From Actinoplanes sp. NBC_00393 (GTDB taxonomy: Bacteria; Actinomycetota; Actinomycetes; Mycobacteriales; Micromonosporaceae): DNA of 64,000 nt. Of the stretch, positions 40,743-49,432 are shown piece by piece (the stretch's first letter is position 1; every line of letters starts with the position of its first letter). Position numbers and translations under genes: made by a program. The notes under the pieces were generated by a model. The model made no database searches. It was not told the DNA's origin and saw nothing but the letters and a program-made list of their open reading frames with translations. The stretch spans positions 5,608,501-5,672,500 of the forward strand of contig NZ_CP107942.1 of assembly GCF_036053395.1 (NCBI RefSeq), given 5' to 3'.

Positions 40743-42263
40743 ATGTCCGAGCCGATCACCCGCCGGACGTTGCTGGGCGCCACCGCGGGCACCGCGGTGG
40801 CCACGGTCCTGGCGCCCACGGCGGCGAGCGCCGCCGGCGCCAAGGTGCCCGCGGCGGTGCGCGAGCTGGACGAGAAGATCCAGCAGGCGATGGCGGCCTA
40901 TCAGGTGCCGGGAGTGGCGTACGGGCTGCGCTACCGGGGCGTCGACTACCTGCGCGGTTTCGGCGTGACCAGCCTCGACGACCCGCAGCCGGTCGATGCC
41001 GACACGGTGTTCCGGGTGGCCTCCACGACCAAACCCTTCACCGGTACGGCGGTGATGCGCCTCGTCGAGCGCGGCAGACTCGACCTGGACCGGACCGTGC
41101 GCAGCTACCTGCCGGACTTCCGCACCGCCGACCCGGCCGCCTCGGCCCGCGCCACCGTGCGGCAGCTGCTCAACCACAGCGCCGGCTGGCTCGGCGACTT
41201 CTTCCTCGACACCGGCAGCGACGACGGCGCCCTCGCGCGCTACGTGGCGGCGATGTCCGGCGTTCCGCAGCTGAACCCGCCGGGCAAGGTGTTCAACTAC
41301 AACAACGCGGCGATCTCGGTGGCCGGGCGGCTGATCGAGGTGGCCACCGGGCAGACCTACGAGCGGGCGATCCGCCAGTTGGTGACCGGGCCGCTCGGGC
41401 TGCGGCACAGCGCGTTCTCCCTCGACGAGATTCCGGGCGCGCGGTGGGCCGTACCCCATGGTCCGAATGAGGCCGGGACCGAGCTCGTGCCGGACCCGGC
41501 GTTGTGGGCCATGCCGCGTGCCATCAATCCGGCCGGCGGGCTGATCTCCAGCGCCCGGGACCAGCTGCGCTGGGCCCGCTTCCACCTGGGCAGCGGCCGG
41601 CCGTTGCTGAGCCGGCGCTCGCTGCACGCCATGCAGTCGAACCCGGGGCCCGGCGGCACCCTGCTGGTGGAGCTCGACGGGATGGGCGTGACCTGGCAGC
41701 TGCGCCCGACCCGGGAGGGGACGAAGGTGGTGCAGCACGGCGGCGACTGGGACGGGCAGCACTCCGGTTTCCTGATGGTGCCGTCGCGGGACTTCGCGCT
41801 GACCGTGCTGACCAACTCGGTCACCGGGCCGGTGCTGCTGGAGGACCTGTTCATCGGCGACTGGGCGTTGCAGCGGTTCACCGGGCTGCACAACCTGCCC
41901 GCGGTGCCGCGCGCGCTGCCCGCCGCGCAACTCGCCGCCTACCAGGGGGTTTACACCGGCCAGCAGATCGGTTTCGAAGGGGAGCTGGTCACCTCGCAGT
42001 TCGAGATGGTGCCGGACGCCGGTCAGCTCAGCGTGCGGGCCGGGGGCGCCGAGGTGGCGCGGCTGGCGTTCTACCGCAAGGACTACGTGGTCCTGCCGAA
42101 CCCGGACGGGACCATTCCGGCGCAGCGGGCCAACTTCGTCCGCGACCGCGACGGCGAGGTCGTGTGGTTCCGGCTCGGCGGCCGCCTCTACCGGCGCGGC
42201 GACGCGGCGACCACCCAGCTGCGCAGCGTGCCGTCGTGGCCGCTGAAGCCGCTGCTGTCCTGA
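40743..42263 (+). CDS. Tat-exported serine hydrolase, class C beta-lactamase/penicillin-binding fold
   Basis: 506 residues. A twin-arginine signal (ITRRTLLGATAGTAVA) precedes the beta-lactamase family domain: Ser-x-x-Lys in VASTTKPFTGTAV, Tyr-x-Asn in FNYNNAAISVAGR and His-x-Gly in VVQHGGDWDGQHSGF. The last 110 residues form a separate beta-rich domain. Proteins of this kind are peptidases or esterases more often than antibiotic resistance enzymes, so no resistance is claimed. ATG with a GGGGG-containing ribosome site; divergent from the unknown gene ending at 40542 with 200 bp between starts. Confidence 0.92.
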   Translation: MSEPITRRTLLGATAGTAVATVLAPTAASAAGAKVPAAVRELDEKIQQAMAAYQVPGVAYGLRYRGVDYLRGFGVTSLDDPQPVDADTVFRVASTTKPFTGTAVMRLVERGRLDLDRTVRSYLPDFRTADPAASARATVRQLLNHSAGWLGDFFLDTGSDDGALARYVAAMSGVPQLNPPGKVFNYNNAAISVAGRLIEVATGQTYERAIRQLVTGPLGLRHSAFSLDEIPGARWAVPHGPNEAGTELVPDPALWAMPRAINPAGGLISSARDQLRWARFHLGSGRPLLSRRSLHAMQSNPGPGGTLLVELDGMGVTWQLRPTREGTKVVQHGGDWDGQHSGFLMVPSRDFALTVLTNSVTGPVLLEDLFIGDWALQRFTGLHNLPAVPRALPAAQLAAYQGVYTGQQIGFEGELVTSQFEMVPDAGQLSVRAGGAEVARLAFYRKDYVVLPNPDGTIPAQRANFVRDRDGEVVWFRLGGRLYRRGDAATTQLRSVPSWPLKPLLS

Positions 42264-42267
42264 CCGG

Positions 42268-42564
42268 TCAGGCCGAGGCTCCGCCTGCCTGCCTGCGCCG
42301 CTCGATGCGGCGCTGCTCCAGGCGGAGCCACCGGTTGTACACCTGGACGGCGGCCTCGACCGGTTCGGCCGCGCGGCCGCCGTCCCACTGCCGGGGCAGC
42401 AGGGACTCGGCGCCGAGCCACAGCAGGTCGCTCATCGGGACCGAGCCGCCGGTGAGGCGCATCAGCTCGGCGGCCACCTCGGCGGCGTGCTCGCTGCGCC
42501 GCCACCGCTCCAGGACCGAGGCGCCGTTACTCAGCGTGTTGTGGTCGTCCGGGTGCAGTTCCAT
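42268..42564 (-). CDS. Small hypothetical protein
   Basis: 98 residues from an ATG with GGAGG six bases upstream, which makes the gene credible. No recognised domain; it is helical and charged, with WLGAESLLPRQWDGG in the middle and a basic Arg-rich C-terminus (RWLRLEQRRIERRRQAGG). It ends only five bp from the convergent serine hydrolase stop. It may share a promoter region with nothing else, as the next minus-strand gene ends 82 bp upstream. Confidence 0.65.
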   Translation of the reverse strand: MELHPDDHNTLSNGASVLERWRRSEHAAEVAAELMRLTGGSVPMSDLLWLGAESLLPRQWDGGRAAEPVEAAVQVYNRWLRLEQRRIERRRQAGGASA

Positions 42565-42646
42565 GATCGGCCTCCGAATCCGCAGGTCAGGAGTCGTTCA
42601 CCCTGGACCTGCGAGGTGGCCGCTGTCAAGATCCAGCGGAGGAAGA

Positions 42647-43441
42647 TCACGCTCCGAAAGCGGCTTCGGCCTCCTCGCCGGTGAGTGAGCGGGCCCGGAA
42701 CGTCGTGGTGCCGGCGTCGAGAAGCTCGCGGGCCGCGTCCCGGGCCGCGCCGTACGCCGCCCAGGCCAGGGCCCCGCCCGTGGAGACCCGCCGGACGCCC
42801 AGCTCGGCCAGCTCCGGCACGCTCGGCCCGCCGCCGACCGCCAGCACGTTCACCGGCACCTTCACGGCGTCGACCAGCCGCGCGATGTCGTCGCGCTCGC
42901 GCAGGCCGGGCGCGTAGAGCACGTCCGCGCCGGCCTCCCGGTACGCGAGCAGCCGGGTGATCGTGTCGTCCAGGTCGGCCCGCCCGTACAGGTGGTTCTC
43001 GGCGCGCGCGGTCAGCACGATGCCGTGCCGCGCGCACGCCTCGGCCGCCGCGGCCACCCGCTCGGCGCCGGCCGCGACGGTTTCGATGCAGTCCTCGGCC
43101 GGGTCGTAGTCCTCGATCGAGATGCCGGACGCGCCCGCCTCGGCGAGCAGGTCGATGCTCTCGATGATCCCGTCGGTGGTCGCCGAGAAGAGCCGCTCGG
43201 CGTCCACGTTCACCGGCACGCCCACGGCAGCGGTGAGCGCGGCCACGTGCGCGACCAGCTCGTCCCGGGTGACCTGCTGGTCCAGCTTGCCGAGGCTGGC
43301 GGCGAGCCCGGACGAGGTGGTGGCCAGCGCGACGAACCCGAGGGACTCCAGCAGCCGGCCGGAGCCGACGTCCCAGGGGTTGGGCAGCAGGAACGTGCCG
43401 GACTCGTGCAGCGCGCGGAAGCGTTCGCGGAGGGAGGTCAT
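42647..43441 (-). CDS. Isocitrate lyase/PEP mutase superfamily enzyme
   Basis: 264 residues. A TIM-barrel enzyme acting on C-C or C-P bonds of small oxo-acids: FLLPNPWDVGSGRLLESLGF, VNVDAERLF for the metal site, GISIEDYDPAEDCIETV, and TARAENHLYGRADLDDTITR. The Cys of true isocitrate lyases and methylisocitrate lyases (KKCGH) is replaced here by the DAERLF region, as in the large group of uncharacterised phosphonomutase-like lyases. The ATG at 43441 begins the conserved part; the frame upstream is open but not family-like. Substrate unknown. Confidence 0.88.
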   Translation of the reverse strand: MTSLRERFRALHESGTFLLPNPWDVGSGRLLESLGFVALATTSSGLAASLGKLDQQVTRDELVAHVAALTAAVGVPVNVDAERLFSATTDGIIESIDLLAEAGASGISIEDYDPAEDCIETVAAGAERVAAAAEACARHGIVLTARAENHLYGRADLDDTITRLLAYREAGADVLYAPGLRERDDIARLVDAVKVPVNVLAVGGGPSVPELAELGVRRVSTGGALAWAAYGAARDAARELLDAGTTTFRARSLTGEEAEAAFGA

Positions 43442-43520
43442 GCGCCCACCCTGGCACATCGGCGGCCTCCCAGCCGCGAGCCAATCCGCGCCGAGTGGCC
43501 CAGCTTTCAAGATCAAAACC

Positions 43521-43618
43521 ATGCGGGGTACGCCTTCTCGACCGCCCCGCCGAATTTTCACCGTCCCCGACTACGCCGCGACCGGCTGCGTGGTCCCGGC
43601 CCCAGCGCGCCCGCCGGG
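43521..43618. repeat. Dispersed intergenic element, copy B (about 98 bp)
   Basis: Begins ATGCGGGGTACGCC and ends GGCCCCAGCGCGCCCGCCGG. It shares its ends, length and the internal CCGTCCCCGACTAC block with copy A at 10364-10459. Confidence 0.6.
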
Positions 43619-43633
43619 CTTACCCACGTCCCC

Positions 43634-43875
43634 GGCTGACCGCCAGGGCTGCTTCGCAGCCCGGCAAGCAACGCTAAACGTCAGCCCGCACGTACGGCTG
43701 ACCGCCAGGGCTGCCTCGAGCCCGGCAAGCAACAGTGAGCGTCAGCCCGCACGTACGGCTGACCGCCAAGGCTGCCTCGCAGCCCGGCAAGCAACAGTGA
43801 GCGTCAGCCGGGACCTACGGCTGACCGCCAAGGCTGCTTCGCAGCCCGGCAAGCGACGGTGAGCGTCAGCTGGGT
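43634..43875. repeat. Tandem array, period 61-62 bp, four copies each with a hairpin
   Basis: Units start at 43634, 43696, 43757 and 43819 with GGCTGACCGCCAGGGCTGC. Most contain the perfect hairpin GGGCTGC-TTC-GCAGCCC followed by GGCAAGC and GTGAGCGTCAGC. The array lies just downstream of the LacI-like gene and may terminate that transcript several times over. Confidence 0.92.
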
Positions 43876-43876
43876 C

Positions 43877-44719
43877 TTACACGGGGGCGGGGGCGGTGCT
43901 CTCGCGGCGCAGGACCCGGATGGGCGGGCCGGGATGCTCGCTGGGTGCGGCGCCGCCGAGGGCGTCGAGCAGCGCGCGGGCCAGGGTCAGGCCGTGGTCG
44001 TGGACGTCGATGCTCAGGGCGGACAGCGGCGGCACGGCGAGCTCGCACAGCGGCGAGTCGTCGTAGACCAGCAGGCTCAGCTGGTCGGGGACGGGAACGC
44101 CGGTGCGGATGAGTTCCTGCTCTGCGGCGACGGCCATCACGTCGTTGTCGAAGACCACGGCGGTGGGCGGCGGCGAAGCGGCGAGCAGTTCCTGAACCCC
44201 GCGGACGCCGGACTCGGGGCCGTAGTCGCCCTCGACGATGCGCACGTGGACGCCGTGCTGGGCGGCGGCGGTGTGCATGGCGGCGGACCGTTCGGCGGTG
44301 TGGACCAGGTCGGCGGGGCCGCTGACCCGGCCGATCACCCGGTGCCCGAGCGAGGCGAGCATCTCCACGGCCGTGGTCATCGCCCCGGCGTCGTCGGTGA
44401 CCACGCGCGGGAACGCGGGGGCGTCGGCGCGGCCGGCCAGGACCGCGGGCAGGCCCAGGGCGGCCAGGTGGGCGGGGCGGGTGTCGTCGTGGACCAAGTT
44501 GACCACGACGACGGCCCGGACCGTGTGGTCGGAGGCCCAGCGACGGTAGGTGGCCAGTTCGGCCTCCAGGTCGGGGACCACCAGGAGCAGGACGGTAGCG
44601 CCGTGCGGAGCGAGCGCCTCCTCCATGCCGGCGATCAACTCCATGAAGAACGGCTCGACGCCGACCCGGGCGGCGCTGCCGGTGAGCACCAGCCCGATCA
44701 GGCCACCCGGGTCGGTCAT
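43877..44719 (-). CDS. LacI-family sugar-sensor domain lacking a DNA-binding domain
   Basis: 280 residues that align with the periplasmic-binding-like core of LacI/GalR regulators: GLIGLVLTGSAARVGVEPFF at the very start, RVVTDDAGAMTTAVEMLASL, GHRVIGRVSGP, PTAVVFDNDVMAVAAEQEL and LSLLVYDDSPLCELAVPPL at the end. The 55-60 residue helix-turn-helix and hinge that normally precede the core are absent; only four residues precede the first strand. The gene starts four bp after the beta-mannosidase stop, so no hidden N-terminus fits in front. It could be a cytoplasmic sugar-binding partner of another regulator or a decayed regulator. Confidence 0.88.
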   Translation of the reverse strand: MTDPGGLIGLVLTGSAARVGVEPFFMELIAGMEEALAPHGATVLLLVVPDLEAELATYRRWASDHTVRAVVVVNLVHDDTRPAHLAALGLPAVLAGRADAPAFPRVVTDDAGAMTTAVEMLASLGHRVIGRVSGPADLVHTAERSAAMHTAAAQHGVHVRIVEGDYGPESGVRGVQELLAASPPPTAVVFDNDVMAVAAEQELIRTGVPVPDQLSLLVYDDSPLCELAVPPLSALSIDVHDHGLTLARALLDALGGAAPSEHPGPPIRVLRRESTAPAPV

Positions 44720-44722
44720 CCG

Positions 44723-47155
44723 TCAGCCCACCTTCGCCGGGAGTGCGAGCGAGTTCGCGGAGCGCAGCACCTCCGGGGCCGAGAACACCTCGCCGTCCAC
44801 GACGGTGGCCGTGGTGACGGTGAACGTGTGGGTCTCCCCGGGCAGCAGGTCGACGAGCATGTCGTCGACGACGGCGTCGGGGGCGACCCGGTCGGCGAGC
44901 ACGGCGACGTCCCGGGCGAACGATGCGGCGGTCACGGTGATCGAGTATCCGCCTTCCACGGCAACCGTGTGGGCCCGTACCGCGGCCGGGTCGTAGTGCA
45001 GGCCGAAGTCCTCGGCGAACAGGTGGGTGGCGCGCAGGCCGTCGGCGTCGGCGACCAGCACCTCGCGGTCGGGTTCGGCGGCGGCGAGCAGGCTCGGGTC
45101 CAGGTCGAGCCGGGCGACCGAGCGGGCCGGGACGTCCAGGTCGGCGGTGACGGCGGCCAGCTCGGTGCCGTCGAAGCGGACCCGGCGCAGCGTGACGGTG
45201 CCCTGCCACGCGTCGTCAGTGTCGTTGATTACGGCGAGTTGCTGCTTCTGGAAGGTGAGCACGCGGGGGGCGTACGCGCGGCGCAGGGCATACCAGGCGG
45301 GCTTGTAGCGGCCGGCGCCGTCGACGACGGCCCAGGAGGTGACCGGCCAGCAGTCGTTGAGCTGCCAGAGGATGCTGCCCATGGTGCGCGGTGCGTGGGC
45401 ACGCAGATGATCGATCGCGTACGAGGTGGCCCGCGCCTGGTTGAGCTGGGTGGCCCAGTGCCACGCCACGAAGTCGTCGGGCACCGGCATGTGGTGGGCC
45501 AGCCCGCGGTCCAGCTTGCCGTTGCCGTCCTCCGCCTTCTGGTGCAGCAGGAACGCCGGCGACTCCTTGCTCAGGTTGCCCGGCGCCAGCGAGCTGACCA
45601 GGGTGGACCAGGCCGGCGGCGCCTGCCAGCCGAACTCGGAACAGAACCGCGGCACGAAGTTGTCGTGGAACGTGTAGTCCTCCCGGTTCCACGCCTCCCA
45701 CTCGTGCCGGGTGCCGTACCGCTGGTCGTTGGGGTGCACGTCGGCCGGGTCGTGGCCGGGGCTGGACGGGCTGCCCGGGTGGTACGGCCGGGTCGGGTCG
45801 AGCTCGGCGAGCAGGGCCGGGAAGTCCTCGTAGTAGTAGCGGGCACCCCAGGTGGCGCCCTGCAGGGCTTCCTTCCAGTGCCAGTCCTCGTGACCCCAGA
45901 TGTTCTCGTTGCCGCCGTTCCACAGGATCAGCGACGGATGCGGGGCGAGCCGGGTGATGTTCTCCCGGGCCTCGGCGAGGATCTCGGAGCGGATCGGCTC
46001 CTCCTCGGCGTACGCGGCGCAGGCCAGCGGGAAGTCCTGCCAGACCAGCACACCCTTCTCGTCGCACACGTCGTAGAAGTCGTCGCTCTCCCAGATGCCG
46101 CCGCCCCAGATGCGCAGCAGGTTCGCGTTGCCCAGGACAGCCCGGTCGACGGCGGCCTCCAGGTCGGCGCGGGTGATCCGGGTGAGCAGGTGGTCCTCGG
46201 GGATCCAGTTCAGGCCGAGTACGAAGATCTCCTTGCCGTTGACGCTCAGCGTGAACCTGCTGCCGTGCTCGTCGGGGCTCTCGTCGAGGTGCACGTCGCG
46301 GAAGCCGACCCGGGTGTGGTGCTCGTCCAGCTTCTCCTCGCCGGCCAGCAGGGTCACGCTCACCGGGACCAGCGGCTGGTCGCCGTAGCCGACCGGCCAC
46401 CAGAGCGGGGCGCCGGGCACGTCGAGCTCGATCGTGGCGCCGTCACCGGTGACGGGCACGCGGGTGGTCTGCTCGCCGGCGGTCACCTCGACGGTCAGCG
46501 GCGAATCCGACAGGCGCTCGACCGAGACGTGCACGGTCAGGCGGGAGCCGGTGGCGAGCGGGCGGACCGAGGCCAGCCGGGCGGTGTGCCAGCGCTCCAG
46601 GCGGACCGGCTTCCAGATGCCGGCGGTCTGCAGGTCGGGGCCCCAGTCCCAGCCGAACGAGCAGGCCATCTTGCGGACCGCGTTGAACGGGTGCGGGTAC
46701 GGCCGGGGGCGCTCGCCGATCTGCTTCTGCACCTGCTCGGCGTACTCGAGGGCGGAGTCGAACCGGACCGTCAACGGCCGCCCGGTGCCGTCGGCGGCGC
46801 CGGTCACGTCGAACCGGTAGCCCCGGTGCATGTTGAACGTGCGGCCCAGCTCGGTGCCGTCGAGTTCGATCGTGGCCACCGTGTCGAGGCCGTCGAAGAC
46901 CAGGTCGACGCGCTCGCCCGGGGCGGCCGGGCCGGTGGTCAGGGTGGTCTCGTAGAGCCAGGCGCTGCGGTGGAACCAGACGAGCGAGGCCTCGTTGTCG
47001 TCCAGGTACGGATCCGGGATCAGCCCGGCCGTGAGCAGGTCGGTGTGGACGGTGCCGGGGACCGCGGCGGGCAGCGCGGAGGCAGCGATCTCCGGCGGGA
47101 CCGGGCCGCCGACTGCACGGACGGTCCAGCCCGCATGAAGGTCGGTCTTGAGCAT
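44723..47155 (-). CDS. Beta-mannosidase, GH2
   Basis: 810 residues, full length. Releases mannose from the non-reducing end of beta-manno-oligosaccharides. Jelly-roll N-terminal domain with FNMHRGYRFDVTG and ACSFGWDWGPDLQTAGIW, then the TIM barrel with LRIWGGGIWESDDFYDVCDE, acid-base Glu in LILWNGGNENIWG and nucleophile Glu in FVPRFCSEFGWQ, and accessory beta domains. No signal peptide, so it works inside the cell on imported oligosaccharides. ATG with an AGGGAG ribosome site. First of two genes with the LacI-like sensor; divergent from the alpha-galactosidase gene across 108 bp. Confidence 0.95.
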   Translation of the reverse strand: MLKTDLHAGWTVRAVGGPVPPEIAASALPAAVPGTVHTDLLTAGLIPDPYLDDNEASLVWFHRSAWLYETTLTTGPAAPGERVDLVFDGLDTVATIELDGTELGRTFNMHRGYRFDVTGAADGTGRPLTVRFDSALEYAEQVQKQIGERPRPYPHPFNAVRKMACSFGWDWGPDLQTAGIWKPVRLERWHTARLASVRPLATGSRLTVHVSVERLSDSPLTVEVTAGEQTTRVPVTGDGATIELDVPGAPLWWPVGYGDQPLVPVSVTLLAGEEKLDEHHTRVGFRDVHLDESPDEHGSRFTLSVNGKEIFVLGLNWIPEDHLLTRITRADLEAAVDRAVLGNANLLRIWGGGIWESDDFYDVCDEKGVLVWQDFPLACAAYAEEEPIRSEILAEARENITRLAPHPSLILWNGGNENIWGHEDWHWKEALQGATWGARYYYEDFPALLAELDPTRPYHPGSPSSPGHDPADVHPNDQRYGTRHEWEAWNREDYTFHDNFVPRFCSEFGWQAPPAWSTLVSSLAPGNLSKESPAFLLHQKAEDGNGKLDRGLAHHMPVPDDFVAWHWATQLNQARATSYAIDHLRAHAPRTMGSILWQLNDCWPVTSWAVVDGAGRYKPAWYALRRAYAPRVLTFQKQQLAVINDTDDAWQGTVTLRRVRFDGTELAAVTADLDVPARSVARLDLDPSLLAAAEPDREVLVADADGLRATHLFAEDFGLHYDPAAVRAHTVAVEGGYSITVTAASFARDVAVLADRVAPDAVVDDMLVDLLPGETHTFTVTTATVVDGEVFSAPEVLRSANSLALPAKVG

Positions 47156-47263
47156 GTCGGAGTGCTCCCTGTCATGTCATTGAGGGGTTGCCGCCGCGCC
47201 GGGGCTCCCACATTCTTAAGCTACTGAACGAAGTCCGTCAACGCTGGTGAGCCCGGAGGAACG

Positions 47264-49432
47264 ATGGCCGATCTGGTGCACTTGACCGCCGCCGGAGTGA
47301 GTGTGGTGCTGGACTGCCGCGGCAGCTCGCTCCCCGCGATCGTGCACTGGGGCGAGGCGCTCGGCGACGTCACGTCCGAGCAGCTCAGTGACCTCGCGCT
47401 GGCCGCCGCCCCACAGCCGATCGGGTTCTCCGCCGACGGCGCTGTCCGCATCTCGATCCTGCCCGAGCAGTCCGCCGGATGGCTGGGACATCCGGGTCTG
47501 GCCGGGCACCGGGACGGGAAGTCGTGGTCGAGCGCCTTCACTCGCACCGGGGTGGAAACGAGCGCTCACGGCGTACTGATCAAGGCCCGTGACCAGGCTG
47601 CCCAGCTGGACCTGGCGATCGATCTCGAACTGCACCCCAGCGGGGTGCTGCGCACCCGGGCGCGGCTGACCAGCACCGCGCCGGGCACCTACTGGCTGGA
47701 GCATCTGCTGCTGTTCCTGCCGGTGCCCGCCGAGACCACCGAGTTGCTCGACTTCACCGGCCACCACCTGCGGGAACGCTCGCCGCAGCGGACCGCGTTC
47801 ACGCACGGCCTGCGGGTGCGGGAGAACCGGACCGGCCGCACCGGCTACGACTCCGCCTACGTGCTGTGCGCCGGGACGGCCGGGTTCGCCAACCGGCAGG
47901 GCCGGGTCTGGGGCCTGCACACCGCGTTCTCCGGCGGGGCGCGGACCGTGGCCGAACGCAACTATCACGGGCATTCCGCGCTCGGCGGCGGTGAGCTGCT
48001 GCTGCCCGGCGAGGTCGGGCTCGGCGAGGGCGAGTCGTACACGACGCCGTGGCTCTACGGCTCGTTCGGCGCGGCGGGGCTCGACGATCTGTCCGGGCGC
48101 TTCCACAGCTACCTGCGCTCGCGGCCGTCGCATCCGCACAGGCCGCGGCCGGTCGTGGTCAACACCTGGGAAGCGGTCTATTTCGACCACGACCTGGGCC
48201 GACTCACCGAACTGGCGAAGGCGGCCGCATCCGTGGGCGCCGAGCGGTTCGTGCTGGACGACGGCTGGTTCGGCTCGCGCCGCGACGACACGTCCGGTCT
48301 CGGCGACTGGTTCGTCTCCCCCGATGTCTGGCCGGACGGTCTGGGACCGCTGATCAGCGTGGTCCGCGATCTGGGCATGGAGTTCGGGCTCTGGGTGGAA
48401 CCCGAGATGATCAATCCGGATTCGGAGCTGGCGCGCGCCCATCCGGACTGGATGATGGCCGCCGGGGACCGGCTCCCCCCGACGGCGCGGGCTCAGCAGG
48501 TGCTCGATCTGGGCAATCCATCGGCGTACGAGTACGTGCGCGACCGCCTTGACGCGCTGCTCACCGAGTACGACATCGCGTACCTGAAATGGGATCACAA
48601 CCGGGACCTGGTCGACGCGGGACATACGGCGACCGGGCGGGCCGGGGTGCACGACCAGACACACGCTGTCTACCGGCTCCTCGACGAGCTGCGGGCGCTG
48701 CATCCAGGCGTGGAGATCGAGTCGTGCTCGTCCGGCGGTGGGCGGGTCGATCTGGAGATTCTCGCGCGTACCGACCGGATCTGGGCGTCGGACTGCATCG
48801 ACGCGCACGAGCGGGTGCCACTGCAGCGGTGGACGTCTCTGCTGGTGCCACTGGAACTGATCGGCTCCCACGTGGGCGCGCCGGTCTCGCACACCACCCA
48901 CCGGTCGCTGCCGCTGGACATGCGGGCCGGCTCGGCTCTGTTCGGACATTTCGGCGTCGAGTGGGATCTGACGGCCGCCTCGTCCGCCGACCGCGAACGC
49001 CTCGCCGAGTGGGTGGCCCTCTACAAGGAGCTGCGCGGGCTGCTGCACACCGGCACGCTGGTGCACGGCGACGTGGCCGACCCCGCGTACTCGGTCACCG
49101 GGGTGGTCGGCGCATCGGACGCGATCTTCGCGCTGACCGCCACCGCCACGAGCGACGCCTATCCCCCGGGCACGGTCGCCCTGCCGGGGCTCGATCCGGA
49201 CCGGGTCTACCACGTGCGCCCACAGCCACCCGGCGACGCGCCGGACGGCAACGCCGCAGCCTGGGGCGCTGCGTTACCCTGGTGCACGCCGCACGGCGTC
49301 CGTCTGACCGGGCGCGCGCTCGGCACGTCCGGGCTGCGGCTCCCGGTGCTGTACCCCGATCGCGTCCTGCTCGTGCGCGCCACGGCTGTCTCGCCCCAAG
49401 GTGGTGACCTGAGTGAGAGAAACGGTCGGTGA
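47264..49432 (+). CDS. Alpha-galactosidase, GH36
   Basis: 722 residues from an ATG with GGAGGA at the right distance. Removes alpha-1,6-galactose side groups from galactomannan fragments and raffinose-type sugars. The barrel carries VLDDGWFGSRRDDTSGLGDW, GLWVEPEMINPDSELARAHP, the nucleophile Asp in YLKWDHNRD and the acid-base Asp in WASDCIDAHERV, all as expected for GH36 clan D. No signal peptide is present, so the enzyme is cytoplasmic. The 3' end overlaps the ROK gene by 20 bp, and both probably form an operon divergent from the beta-mannosidase. Confidence 0.95.
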   Translation: MADLVHLTAAGVSVVLDCRGSSLPAIVHWGEALGDVTSEQLSDLALAAAPQPIGFSADGAVRISILPEQSAGWLGHPGLAGHRDGKSWSSAFTRTGVETSAHGVLIKARDQAAQLDLAIDLELHPSGVLRTRARLTSTAPGTYWLEHLLLFLPVPAETTELLDFTGHHLRERSPQRTAFTHGLRVRENRTGRTGYDSAYVLCAGTAGFANRQGRVWGLHTAFSGGARTVAERNYHGHSALGGGELLLPGEVGLGEGESYTTPWLYGSFGAAGLDDLSGRFHSYLRSRPSHPHRPRPVVVNTWEAVYFDHDLGRLTELAKAAASVGAERFVLDDGWFGSRRDDTSGLGDWFVSPDVWPDGLGPLISVVRDLGMEFGLWVEPEMINPDSELARAHPDWMMAAGDRLPPTARAQQVLDLGNPSAYEYVRDRLDALLTEYDIAYLKWDHNRDLVDAGHTATGRAGVHDQTHAVYRLLDELRALHPGVEIESCSSGGGRVDLEILARTDRIWASDCIDAHERVPLQRWTSLLVPLELIGSHVGAPVSHTTHRSLPLDMRAGSALFGHFGVEWDLTAASSADRERLAEWVALYKELRGLLHTGTLVHGDVADPAYSVTGVVGASDAIFALTATATSDAYPPGTVALPGLDPDRVYHVRPQPPGDAPDGNAAAWGAALPWCTPHGVRLTGRALGTSGLRLPVLYPDRVLLVRATAVSPQGGDLSERNGR

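Noticed and set aside
40743..42263. Calling the serine hydrolase a beta-lactamase resistance gene
   Set aside because: Only the shared fold motifs are visible; most proteins of this architecture with an extra C-terminal domain are not resistance enzymes.
43859..47227. 1122-residue plus-strand ORF opposite beta-mannosidase and the LacI-like gene
   Set aside because: Antisense of two well-supported genes; composition is Val/Gly/Asp-rich shadow sequence.
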